The position numbers and the translations under genes were made by a program. From JARRQJ01 sp037381915 (GTDB taxonomy: Bacteria > Pseudomonadota > Gammaproteobacteria > DRLM01), in NCBI GenBank assembly GCA_037381915.1, contig JARRQJ010000012.1, positions 1 through 58,198 on the forward strand: 58,198 nt of DNA, written 5' to 3'. Positions within the stretch are counted from its first letter, which is position 1, and every line of letters begins with the position of its first letter. Positions 23,821-32,661 of the stretch are shown here, piece after piece. The notes beneath the pieces are model-generated. The model did not search any database, was not told the origin of the DNA, and worked only from the letters and a program-made list of their open reading frames with translations.

Positions 23821-25050
23821 TTCCCGCAGGACGAAGCCCCGCACATCGATGTCATAGGCTTGCGCATCGACGAGCCGTTTCACTTCATAGCCGTTGTCCT
23901 CACCGCCTTTCTCCCTGAATAAGGCGAGGTTCATGGACTTAGGCGGTTCCAGCGGTTCTCCACTGGCATCCAGAATCAGCAGCACCTTAGGAAACAGGCG
24001 CGCATCCGGCTGCGAAGAAATGACGATCCCGATATGTCCCGAACGCAGTTGCACAGTGCTTCCTATTGGATAGATTCCGATACATTGGATGAATTTCTCG
24101 ACAAGCAGCGCGTCAAACAGCCCGTCTCTCCATGAGTAGATGTACTTGAGCGCCACATCAAGGGTTATTTTTTCCCTGCCATGCACGCCGCTGGTTATGC
24201 TGTCATAGGTATCGACTATCGATACGATTCTGGTGCAGATATCGAGATCTGAATTTGTGACGTTTCCGGGATATCCGCTACCGTCTGCGCGTTCGTGATG
24301 ATCGCGTACTATCGAGATCACCCTCTCGGATGCTCCCGCGAGCTTCTTCACGATCATCGCGCCGATGCTGGTATGGCTCTGGAACAACGCACGATCTTTG
24401 TCAGAGAGATCGCTGTCGTGGGTCAACAGCTTGTCCGGCAGCTTGGTCTCACCGATATCATGGACGAGGGCGCCCATGCCCAAATCTACCAGCGCAGCCT
24501 TGTCGAGGCCTATGGAACGGCCAAAGGAAAGGGACAGCGTACAGACCGTCATGGCGTGTGCGGCCAATGCATCATTTTTATCGCTCAGGGAGGCGAGCAA
24601 CACCAGCGCGTCGGGATTACGCAAGATACTGTCGACCATCTGGTTGACCACGCGGCGCGTTTCCTCGACATCCAGGCTTTTGCCCATGCGCACATCATTG
24701 AACAATGCGCCGGCCATGTTCTGCGCATGCTGGTGAATACTCTCGGCAATGGGGTACTCGTCTTCAAATTTGTTCTTGTACGGTTGGGGAGGCTTCACGA
24801 TCCGGGAGGTGTCCTGCTCTATCTCCCGGTTGGCAACCCTGTAGTCGGCGGCACGCCGCTCCGGTACCGGGATGGTGCTTTTCTCGGTATCGATAAAGAC
24901 GAAGTCACAGAGGCTGCCGATCTGTTTGATTTCGTCGCTGTTGGTGATGCGGAAACCCTGAAACAGGAACGGTGATTCGAGCCATGGGCGGTCCAGTTCG
25001 GACACGTACATGCCTTTTTGCAGGTCAACGGGCGCAACAATAATCTTCAT
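23806..25050 (-). CDS. HD-GYP domain cyclic-di-GMP phosphodiesterase
   Basis: The protein has 414 residues. The N-terminal 130 or so residues match the DUF3391 domain that often precedes HD-GYP (KIIVAPVDLQKGMYVSELDRP). The HD-GYP domain follows with HDIGETKLPD near residue 205 and HHERADGSGYPG near 265, the metal ligands and the GYP signature, all intact. It should hydrolyse cyclic-di-GMP to GMP in the cytoplasm. The ATG at 25050 is preferred to a GTG three codons earlier because GGAG lies at the right distance. It converges on the adenylate cyclase with a 15-bp overlap, so strong transcription of one may limit the other. Confidence 0.94.
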   Translation of the reverse strand: MKIIVAPVDLQKGMYVSELDRPWLESPFLFQGFRITNSDEIKQIGSLCDFVFIDTEKSTIPVPERRAADYRVANREIEQDTSRIVKPPQPYKNKFEDEYPIAESIHQHAQNMAGALFNDVRMGKSLDVEETRRVVNQMVDSILRNPDALVLLASLSDKNDALAAHAMTVCTLSLSFGRSIGLDKAALVDLGMGALVHDIGETKLPDKLLTHDSDLSDKDRALFQSHTSIGAMIVKKLAGASERVISIVRDHHERADGSGYPGNVTNSDLDICTRIVSIVDTYDSITSGVHGREKITLDVALKYIYSWRDGLFDALLVEKFIQCIGIYPIGSTVQLRSGHIGIVISSQPDARLFPKVLLILDASGEPLEPPKSMNLALFREKGGEDNGYEVKRLVDAQAYDIDVRGFVLRELSGP

Positions 25051-25573
25051 GCTGTCCACTCCAGGACGGAATCCACATACCTATGATTTAACATATAATT
25101 TCGGCCAAAACCCGCAAAGGTTTAGCCACGCCGCGACGGCCATGGCAAAACAAGACCTTGCAGCCGAACCCCTTAAATCGGGCTTTTGACGGGAATCACA
25201 TACGGCTCGAGAATTCAAATGGGTATCCATAGCAATGGCTTTGACAGCTTGGGATGGGGCTATCCATTAATATCAATTCCTGGCCCAAATCACCGGGCAT
25301 CAGATCACAGTTTTCGCTAATACATGGGGGCGCCGCTTCCCGGCCCCGACAGATGGCGATGTTGCGAAAACTTGCCGCTTACCCTGACTTGTGCATTGGC
25401 GCCGTGCAAATTTTAGCCTCGCAAGCTCCGACCCTCGCTCGCTCAGTGGCATCGCCCGCCTGACCGACGCACAGCTTCAATGGCCTGTTACCGGTGTGCT
25501 CGGCGATGGCGGCAAAGAACGCCACCAAAATTTCGCGGGGCAACGACGTTCGCCATGAGTAAAGCGCTAGCGG
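25051..25573. other. Non-coding gap
   Basis: About 520 bp with only short frames that lack features. It includes the promoter of the HD-GYP gene at its left end. No hairpin or RNA gene recognised. Confidence 0.45.
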
Positions 25574-26317
25574 CTAGCGCGCGGTGTAACGCTCGACGAA
25601 GCGGCGCAGGATCTCGCGACCGTAGGGAGTGTCCTGGCGGGTGACCGCGGCGATCAGGGCCTCGGCCTCATGGGGCGGAAAATAGCCATGATGCTTGTAG
25701 ACCTGGATGCGTAAGGCAATGCCCTCGCTGTCGCCCTCGGGATGAAACTGGGTCGCGTACACGTTGTCACCGACACGAAACATTTGTACCGGACAGGCGT
25801 CGCCGGTCAGTAGCAGGACGGCACCCGCCGGCAGTTGGTCACAGGCTTCCTTATGCCCGCACAGCACGTCGATCTGTTCGGGAAATCCGGCAAGCAGGGG
25901 ATCGCGTCCGCCGTCCTCGGTCAGCGTCACGCGGACGCCGCCCACCGGCTCGGCGTAGCGATTCGAAATCGGTGTATCCAGGTAAGAACCGAGCAGGCCG
26001 CACCCGGAGCAGGCACCGAGAAACGGGAAATCGCGTGCGACGATGTCATCGAACAGGCGTCTGAAGTCGGATTCGATGCGCAACTGGATAGCGCTTTTTC
26101 GCTCCGGCGGCGTGCTGATATCGAAAGGGCTACCGCCGACGATTACGGCCGCGTAATCGTCCAACGACAGATCGGGGATCCCGGTCTTTTCGATGCGGAT
26201 ACGGCGGGCCTCTGCCTCAGCCAGTTGGCCGTATTTCAGAAACGCCGCGAATTCGCTGTCCGAGGTATCGTCCTCGGGGCGCAACTGCAGCACTAACACG
26301 GGTTTGGATGAGCTCAT
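25574..26317 (-). CDS. Class I glutamine amidotransferase
   Basis: The protein has 247 residues. The class I amidotransferase triad is present: nucleophile Cys103 in LGACSGCGLLG, and His192 and Glu194 in ATQFHPEGDSEG. Such stand-alone proteins resemble the glutaminase half of GMP synthase and release ammonia from glutamine or act on gamma-glutamyl amides. The start at 26317 avoids an extension that runs into a family A repeat only 24 bp upstream. No partner synthase gene is adjacent. Three decayed fragments of the same gene type lie at 10622, 12784 and 22128, which is unusual for such a gene. Confidence 0.9.
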   Translation of the reverse strand: MSSSKPVLVLQLRPEDDTSDSEFAAFLKYGQLAEAEARRIRIEKTGIPDLSLDDYAAVIVGGSPFDISTPPERKSAIQLRIESDFRRLFDDIVARDFPFLGACSGCGLLGSYLDTPISNRYAEPVGGVRVTLTEDGGRDPLLAGFPEQIDVLCGHKEACDQLPAGAVLLLTGDACPVQMFRVGDNVYATQFHPEGDSEGIALRIQVYKHHGYFPPHEAEALIAAVTRQDTPYGREILRRFVERYTAR

Positions 26318-26337
26318 TGTCAGGCTATTGTTACATA

Positions 26338-26366
26338 CCCAAGGGGTCAGACTCGATTGAAATCGA
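26338..26366 (+). repeat. Family A repeat core upstream of the amidotransferase gene
   Basis: AAGGGGTCAGACTCGATTGA followed by AATCG. It occupies the promoter position of the amidotransferase gene (start at 26317, opposite strand). Confidence 0.85.
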
Positions 26367-27020
26367 GCGTTTCGCACCAAGCGTATAAGCCTTCTTCGCC
26401 ACCTCTCCTACTCGCCCGCGGCGCTGACGTCGACGCGAAAACCCTCCCTGGCGGAAACTGGCGACACTGATTTCTTTGGAATCGTACACCCGCCAGGCAG
26501 CCAAGACCGGCGCGACTCGCGACCTGGCCGGGAGCAGGCGGTCTTGGGCCGACGTCCGCTGCCGTGCCTCTTGCTCCTGTCCTTACTTTAGCAAGGAGGA
26601 GGAAAACTGCTTTTTATACAAGTGTGCTTAATGGTTGTGTCCCCTCACTTGGCCTCAGCAAAGGCATGCCGGCCAATCATTTAGTTGCTGTAATTTCATT
26701 ACTGCAGATGGCACGGCAGTGACCGGCGCCCGATACTCAGGCCAATGCGTGAAAATGGCCGGGCGCTGTACCAGGCGGCCCCCGATTGCGCCTCCCCGAG
26801 GCCGGCGGCTCTCCATCTGGCAACGAAGGCGCTAATATTAAGTCGACGGAGCTGATATAAGGAGTTTTCACTTTAACTGAGCAGGTCTGGCTGCGATACT
26901 ATACGCAGCTACCGGACCGTTCACACCTCTAGACCAAGATCCGGGCACATGCGTTCAATAACTCATTAATTTTACTGACGTTATGGGTGATTGGCGATGT
27001 TGATCAGGAAGTACGACTCT
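26367..27020. other. Non-coding boundary between accessory and core regions
   Basis: About 650 bp without a recognisable gene, at the point where gene density and G+C content rise. A 66-codon frame at 26635-26835 has no support. The right end must hold the promoter for the PilZ-like gene; I cannot place it. Confidence 0.45.
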
Positions 27021-28817
27021 ATGGATTCATTACGGCTGGCTATCCCCTCACAATCCCCCACAGCCGGAGCGGCCACCTTTCTCAATGGCGCCAAACTCCG
27101 GGCATGGCTGGACACCCTACCCCTGGCCAATCCCACAAAGACGGGCCAGGAGATCCTGGGTGCGTTGCGGCTGGTCAATCGGGCGACGGCCCCCGTCAAC
27201 CAGCGTTTTCATTTCCTGGAGCAATTCAGGCCCCTGGTCGCCGATATCACGGACATCCTCCACAAGCACTATGCGAGCGCGGCGATCCCGCTCGACGATA
27301 GGAACCGGGTCACCGCGAACCTCGGCCATGCCCTGCTGGGCGAAATGGCGTATGGCTACAAGGCGGTGCTGCTGGAGACAACCACCACGCCGATCGTCGA
27401 GGCCAAGCGCAATGCGCTGGTGGCGTCCGCCCTGTATGCCATGCACTATTTGGCCAGGCTGCTGGTGGACAACTACGCCCTGTATTCGCCGGAGCCGCCG
27501 TCCGTATGGCTGGAACTCCACCAGATCTACCGCTATGCGGATTACGAGGACTTTGCGTCCAGCGACCTCCCTGCCCAGGGCGGAAGACACAGCGACGTGC
27601 GCTCCATCGATCACACCTACCGGCGCATCATCATGCTGGCGCTCGCCAACCCTTACCATCTCATGCAAGGTGAAGCGCTGCGGGTGTTCAGTGAGCTGGA
27701 CAAATGGGCCGTGCATTGCCGCATCCTGCCGCTCGCCGCCGCGACCTCACCCACGGGCCAGCTGTATCTCGATCTGGACAGCGACGACCCGCCGTCCTAC
27801 GCCCCCATGGGCCGACAGGATATCTATCCCGCCAACGGCCGCCTCCTAGACGTCTCGGGCATTCTTCCCGTACTTGAGCGCCGCAATAAAGACCTACTCA
27901 TGTCGGCCACAACCGAGACGGGCCAACTCACCCTGGCAGGGCGCAAACTGCGCAATATGTACAAACGCCTCGGCGAGGCGTGGGGCGTCCGCGTTGAGCG
28001 CCTGTCGGAACGCAGACCGCGCTCGAACCCGATCGAAATCGCCATCGGTCTCAGCGCCGCGCATCATTTCGCCAGTCACGGCGCCGAATTCGCGCCGGAG
28101 GCCGACGAGCTTGCGTTACGCCAGCGTAAAGCAGTCGGCAAGGGAAATAGTCTGAGTCTCATAGCGGAAAACGATACGCCGTGGCTTCACGAAGACCAGG
28201 CGCAACGGCTGGCCGCCGGCATCGTGCAACCCCGCACGTCTCAATTCACCACGGACCCGGTCAAGGACAAAGACATTTGGGTGAAGATCTATTCCACCCA
28301 GGCCCATTTTGAGACCAAAAAGGCCAACCGGGGCAACACCCTGACCTTCAACAATACCCTCTGCCAGCTGCAGGACGAAAGCCGGGGCGGCATGGCGATC
28401 TCCTGCCGGAAAGGCCACGGCCTGCGCCTGCTGGTGGGCGAAATCATCGCCTTCAAATCGGAACAGGCGCCCACCGTCGACGACTGGAGTGTCGGCATGG
28501 TGCGCTGGCTGCGCAGCGATGCCCAGGAGCGACTGGATCTGGGCATCGGTCTCCTCGCGGACGATACCATGGCGGTCGCCGTGCGCGGGGTGAAGGGCGT
28601 AGGCAAGGACAGCGAATATTTTCGCAGTCTCTTGATACCTAAACTTGACCCGACGGAATATCCCACCACCTTGATCACGCCGGCGGCGGTATTCGACGTG
28701 GATTCGGTGATTTTCGTCAACACCGGCACCGACGTGTTTTACGCCCAACTCTGCAAGTTGATGGATGCCACCAATTCCTTTTCACGGTTCCAATTTGACA
28801 TCGTGAACGCGCAGTAA
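27021..28817 (+). CDS. Conserved protein with PilZ-like C-terminus, possible cyclic-di-GMP effector
   Basis: The protein has 598 residues from the ATG at 27021, chosen because AGGAAG precedes it by 9 nt; an in-frame ATG at 26997 is possible. It is soluble, without signal or membrane helices. Residues 10-200 are helical (SVWLELHQIYRYADYEDF is a recognisable conserved block). The last 130 or so residues contain CRKGHGLRLLVGEIIAF, VGMVRWLRSDAQERLDLGIGLL and DSVIFVNTG, strand patterns like a diverged PilZ domain. Similar large proteins occur across gammaproteobacteria next to LPS or envelope genes. Function is not established; binding of cyclic-di-GMP is an inference. Confidence 0.7.
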   Translation: MDSLRLAIPSQSPTAGAATFLNGAKLRAWLDTLPLANPTKTGQEILGALRLVNRATAPVNQRFHFLEQFRPLVADITDILHKHYASAAIPLDDRNRVTANLGHALLGEMAYGYKAVLLETTTTPIVEAKRNALVASALYAMHYLARLLVDNYALYSPEPPSVWLELHQIYRYADYEDFASSDLPAQGGRHSDVRSIDHTYRRIIMLALANPYHLMQGEALRVFSELDKWAVHCRILPLAAATSPTGQLYLDLDSDDPPSYAPMGRQDIYPANGRLLDVSGILPVLERRNKDLLMSATTETGQLTLAGRKLRNMYKRLGEAWGVRVERLSERRPRSNPIEIAIGLSAAHHFASHGAEFAPEADELALRQRKAVGKGNSLSLIAENDTPWLHEDQAQRLAAGIVQPRTSQFTTDPVKDKDIWVKIYSTQAHFETKKANRGNTLTFNNTLCQLQDESRGGMAISCRKGHGLRLLVGEIIAFKSEQAPTVDDWSVGMVRWLRSDAQERLDLGIGLLADDTMAVAVRGVKGVGKDSEYFRSLLIPKLDPTEYPTTLITPAAVFDVDSVIFVNTGTDVFYAQLCKLMDATNSFSRFQFDIVNAQ

Positions 28818-28876
28818 CGCCGCCGCTCTGCGTGCGGCGGAGGGCCGGTTAAGGACACCACAGGCAAGAAAGGCCG

Positions 28877-29224
28877 ATGAGCTCAAACCCGGAAATAAAA
28901 ACCGAACCCCTCTACCGCCTGCTCAGGGAAGGCAAAATCGACGTGTTCAATCAGGAAAAGGCCCGCGGCAAGACCTGCGACCTGACCAACTGCGATTTTC
29001 GTGGTCTCGATCTGCGCGGCATCGACGCCGACGGACTGGATTTTTCCGGCAGCTATTTTCGTCAGGCCGACCTACGCGGCGTCGATTTGAGCAAGGCCAA
29101 GCTGCAAGGGGCGAGCATCCACAGCGCCCGTATCGCCGGCGTCTATTTCCCCGCTGAAATCCCCGCGGATGAGATTCAGCTCTCCCTCATCCACGGCACC
29201 CGCATGCGTTACCGCGACGCCTGA
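28877..29224 (+). CDS. Pentapeptide repeat protein
   Basis: The protein has 115 residues. Residues 33-88 hold about ten pentapeptide repeats of the A(D/N)Lxx type (CDLTNCDFRGLDLRGID and YFRQADLRGVDLSKAKL), which fold into a right-handed quadrilateral beta-helix. AGAAAGG precedes the ATG. It starts 60 bp after the PilZ-like gene on the same strand and is probably co-transcribed with it. The 3' end overlaps the convergent amgK gene by 16 bp. The role of the family is usually protein binding; the partner is unknown. Confidence 0.88.
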   Translation: MSSNPEIKTEPLYRLLREGKIDVFNQEKARGKTCDLTNCDFRGLDLRGIDADGLDFSGSYFRQADLRGVDLSKAKLQGASIHSARIAGVYFPAEIPADEIQLSLIHGTRMRYRDA

Positions 29225-30198
29225 GCACTCGGCAACTCCGCCAACAATCTCCCCAAGGGCTCCAACTCCGCATAGCGCGTGCACACCTCGGCTACGTAGG
29301 CGAGGGTGCGCGGAATGTCCGGCAAATAGCCGGGCTTGCCGTCGCGATAATTAAGCCTGGCAAAGATCCCGGTGGCCTTGAGATGGCGCTGCACCCCCAT
29401 GAGATCGAACCAACGCCGGAACTGCCGTTCATCGACGCCGGCCAATCTGCCGTCGGCCTGGCTCCGAGCCAGATAATCGCCCAGCCACCGCAGCACCCAC
29501 TCCCGCGGCCAACTGATATAACAATCACGCAGCAGCGACACCAGATCATAGGTCACCGGACCGATCACCGCGTCTTGAAAATCCAGAATGCCCGGATTGT
29601 TGTCATCGGTCACCATGAGATTGCGCGAGTGATAATCGCGATGCACCCATACCTGCGGCTGGCCCAGGGCCTCGGCAGCGAGGAAGGTGAAGGTCTGCTC
29701 CACGACCTCGCTGATCGTCTCGCTCATACTCACCCGCAGATGACGCGCCAGATACCAATCGCGGAACAAAGCCATCTCGCGCAGCAGCAGCGCGCGGTCG
29801 TATGCCGGGAGGGCGACATGCTCCACCGGCGCCGTTTGCAGCAGGCCCAATGCACGCAGGGCATCGGCATAGAGACGCTCCACGCTCCGCTCGTCCAGGG
29901 CCTGCAAATACGAGACGGATCCCAGATCGCTCAACAGCAGGAAACCGCGCTTCACGTCCGCCTCTAATATACGCGGCACGTTCAGGCCCAGGGCGCCGAG
30001 GGCGGTGGCGACGGCGATAAAAGGACCGCAGTCCTCCTTGTCCGGCGGGGCGTCCATGACGATATGGCTGTGCTGGCCGCTGCTCACGCGGAAATAACGA
30101 CGGAAACTGGCGTCACTGGATGCCGGCGCGAGAGTGAAGGTCTGCAATTTCACTTCATCATGCAGCCAGTCGTGCAACTCGGCGAGACGTTCGCTCAT
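29209..30198 (-). CDS. amgK: N-acetylmuramate/N-acetylglucosamine kinase
   Basis: The protein has 329 residues with an aminoglycoside-phosphotransferase fold: SSDASFRRYFRV near residue 25, HIVMDAPPDKEDC, the catalytic loop VHRDYHSRNLM and the metal site GILDFQDAVIGPVTYDL. Length and motifs match AmgK, the anomeric sugar kinase that phosphorylates recycled MurNAc and GlcNAc at C1 in the cytoplasm. In Pseudomonas it pairs with murU; here murU is 12 kb away at 42621, also on the minus strand. It is divergent from lptD with a 146-bp spacer, an arrangement common in gammaproteobacteria. Confidence 0.9.
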   Translation of the reverse strand: MSERLAELHDWLHDEVKLQTFTLAPASSDASFRRYFRVSSGQHSHIVMDAPPDKEDCGPFIAVATALGALGLNVPRILEADVKRGFLLLSDLGSVSYLQALDERSVERLYADALRALGLLQTAPVEHVALPAYDRALLLREMALFRDWYLARHLRVSMSETISEVVEQTFTFLAAEALGQPQVWVHRDYHSRNLMVTDDNNPGILDFQDAVIGPVTYDLVSLLRDCYISWPREWVLRWLGDYLARSQADGRLAGVDERQFRRWFDLMGVQRHLKATGIFARLNYRDGKPGYLPDIPRTLAYVAEVCTRYAELEPLGRLLAELPSAQASR

Positions 30199-30344
30199 GG
30201 CGTCGCGCCTTCGCAGCGGCGCAGGCAGCGCATGCGCGGCAACAGCGGTGCTATCTCGAAGGTTAAACCGTCCATATCGGCTCCGAACATTGTAAAGAAG
30301 GAGTATTCTATGCGATTTTAAGCAGCCTTTGATCGACGGTATAA

Positions 30345-32570
30345 GTGCATTTCGTGATAATTCGCAAGTCGACCTTCTTCGCGCTGCTGGCGATCGGCCT
30401 CTCGGCCCGGATGCCGGCCGCCACCGCCGATCACACCGATTCCATGTGGGGACTGTGCCCCAATCCCAAGCCGCCCGCGATTTCGGCGGACGCCGACACG
30501 CTGCCCAACGCCGCCTCCCCCACTTATCTGAGCAGCGACTACGGCGAGGGTAAGATCGACGAGCGCTACACCCTGAAAGGAAATGTCTCGATCCGGCGCG
30601 GCGATCAACGCATCCAGGCCGACCGCGCCGTCTACGATGATAAAAGCGGCGTGATCGACGCCACCGGCAACGTGCGTTTTCAGCAGGGCGGCCTGATCAC
30701 CGAGGGCGGCTCGGCGCACTATAATCTCGACACGGGCACCGGCGAATTCAGCTCGGCGCGTTATCAGTACCTGGAACAGCATGCCAGCGGCAAGGCCGCC
30801 AGCATCGTCCATACCAGCCGTGATGTGACCCGGCTGCACCACGCCACCTATACCACCTGCGACCCCAACAAGATCGACTGGGAATTGCGGGCGCGCGACG
30901 TGACTCTTCATCATGACGAGGCGGTAGGCGAAGCCTATAACGTGACGGTGCGTTTCAAGGATGTGCCGTTCCTGTATTTTCCCTATATCAACTTTCCGCT
31001 CAACGATAAACGCAAGACCGGCGTGCTGCCGCCGACCCTGGGTTATTCCAATTCCGGCGGGCTGGATATCGGCGTGCCGTTTTACTGGAACATCGCCCCC
31101 AACCGCGACGCCACCATCACCCCGCGCCTGGTGGCGCGCCGCGGCCTGCTCACCAAGGGGCAGTTCCGCTATCTCACTCAGCGCAGCGCGGGGCAAGTCG
31201 AGGCCGAATTCCTGCCCGACGACAGGCTCTACGGCGCCAATCGCGGCACCCTGTCGCTGCAGAATAGAACCCAGTTCAACCTCCACTGGAGCGCCAATAT
31301 CGATGCCGGTTACGTATCGGATTACAAGTATTTCTCGGATCTGGGCGACAGTCTTGCCATCGCCAGCACCACCCAGGTCGATCGGCGCATGGATATCAAC
31401 TACCACGGCAACTACACCAGCTTTCTCGCCCGCGCTCAGGGCTACCAGAACCTGGACCCCACGCTGCCCGCCGCCTCCCGGCCCTATCAGCGCCTGCCGC
31501 AACTGGTGTTCGCCACCGCCACGCCGGCCCACCCCTTCGGCACCGCCTATCGCCTGGATGGCGAGTACGTTCGCTTCGAGCGCTCCGCCAGTCTCACCGG
31601 TTCGCGCCTGCATCTAACCCCGTCCCTGTCCTGGCCCCTGGAAACCGAGGGCTATTTCTTCACCCCGAAGGTCAAGCTCGACTACACGCAGTATCAGCTG
31701 AGTGGCCAGGCCCCGGGGACCGCCGCCGATCCTACCCGCACTGTCCCGCTCTACAGCGTCGATACCGGCCTGTACCTGGAACGGGAGACCCGCATCGCCG
31801 ACCACGGCTTCCTGCACACCCTGGAACCCCATCTCTTTTACCTTCGGGTGCCGTACCGCGATCAGAGCACGCTGCCCCTGTTCGACACTGGCCTGTTCGA
31901 CTTCAGCTTTTCCCAGCTGTTCCGGGACAACCGCTTCAGCGGCGCCGACCGCATCGGCGACGCCGACCAGATCAGCGCCGCGCTCACCAGCCGCCTCATC
32001 GACGAGGCGACGGGCCGGGAGTGGTTGAGCGGCTCGCTGGGCCAGATCTTTTATATGGCCGACCGCCGGGTGACCCTGGGCGGTGCTCCCCAGACCCAGG
32101 GGACCTCCGATATCGCGGCGGAGGCCAGGTCCCATATGAGCCAGCGCTGGTCGTCGTATTTCGACATACTTTGGAATCCCGACACCCATAAAACCGATCA
32201 GGGGGACGTGCAGCTCCAGTACCATCTGGACGATCGCCGGATCGTCAACGCCGCCTACCGCTTTCGCCGCGACCAACTGACCCAGACCGATTATTCCTTC
32301 CTGTGGCTCCTCAATCCGCGCTGGCGGCTGGTAGGGCGCTGGAACTACTCGCTGCGCGATCACCGCTCCCTGGAAACCCTGGCCGGCGTGCAATACGAGA
32401 GTTGCTGCTGGATCTTCCGCGCCACTGGCCGTCGCTATGTCAGCGATATCGCCGGGAACTACACGCGCTCCCTGTACCTGCAGCTGGAGCTGAAGGGGCT
32501 GGGAAGTATCGGGCAATCGGTCGAGGACATACTGGAACATGATATCCTAGGCTACCGCTCCGGGTACTGA
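30345..32570 (+). CDS. lptD: LPS-assembly protein LptD
   Basis: The protein has 741 residues from a GTG start (a second GTG lies three codons later). A signal peptide ends at ATADH-like residues near 29. The OstA/LptA-like jellyroll covers about 55-185 and the C-terminal barrel the rest. Four cysteines sit where LptD forms its two interdomain disulfides: Cys172 and Cys38 in the N-domain and the adjacent Cys687-Cys688 in ESCCWIF. LptD with LptE inserts lipopolysaccharide into the outer leaflet. It heads the row lptD-surA-pdxA-rsmA; SurA is needed for its folding. Confidence 0.96.
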   Translation: MHFVIIRKSTFFALLAIGLSARMPAATADHTDSMWGLCPNPKPPAISADADTLPNAASPTYLSSDYGEGKIDERYTLKGNVSIRRGDQRIQADRAVYDDKSGVIDATGNVRFQQGGLITEGGSAHYNLDTGTGEFSSARYQYLEQHASGKAASIVHTSRDVTRLHHATYTTCDPNKIDWELRARDVTLHHDEAVGEAYNVTVRFKDVPFLYFPYINFPLNDKRKTGVLPPTLGYSNSGGLDIGVPFYWNIAPNRDATITPRLVARRGLLTKGQFRYLTQRSAGQVEAEFLPDDRLYGANRGTLSLQNRTQFNLHWSANIDAGYVSDYKYFSDLGDSLAIASTTQVDRRMDINYHGNYTSFLARAQGYQNLDPTLPAASRPYQRLPQLVFATATPAHPFGTAYRLDGEYVRFERSASLTGSRLHLTPSLSWPLETEGYFFTPKVKLDYTQYQLSGQAPGTAADPTRTVPLYSVDTGLYLERETRIADHGFLHTLEPHLFYLRVPYRDQSTLPLFDTGLFDFSFSQLFRDNRFSGADRIGDADQISAALTSRLIDEATGREWLSGSLGQIFYMADRRVTLGGAPQTQGTSDIAAEARSHMSQRWSSYFDILWNPDTHKTDQGDVQLQYHLDDRRIVNAAYRFRRDQLTQTDYSFLWLLNPRWRLVGRWNYSLRDHRSLETLAGVQYESCCWIFRATGRRYVSDIAGNYTRSLYLQLELKGLGSIGQSVEDILEHDILGYRSGY

Positions 32571-32661
32571 TGAGCGCCTGTCCCAGGCCGCTCCGCCGCG
32601 CGGAACTCGAACCGACACCACCAGTCTCACACACAGTCTGATGAGGAACTGTTTACCGCCT

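Noticed and set aside
25051..25573. Gap right of the HD-GYP gene as a fourth amidotransferase relic.
   Set aside because: I could not align it with any part of the amidotransferase gene on either strand.
30318..32540. Antisense frames of 431 and 308 codons across lptD.
   Set aside because: Same reason: they mirror the codon bias of lptD, have low-complexity translations and no start signals.
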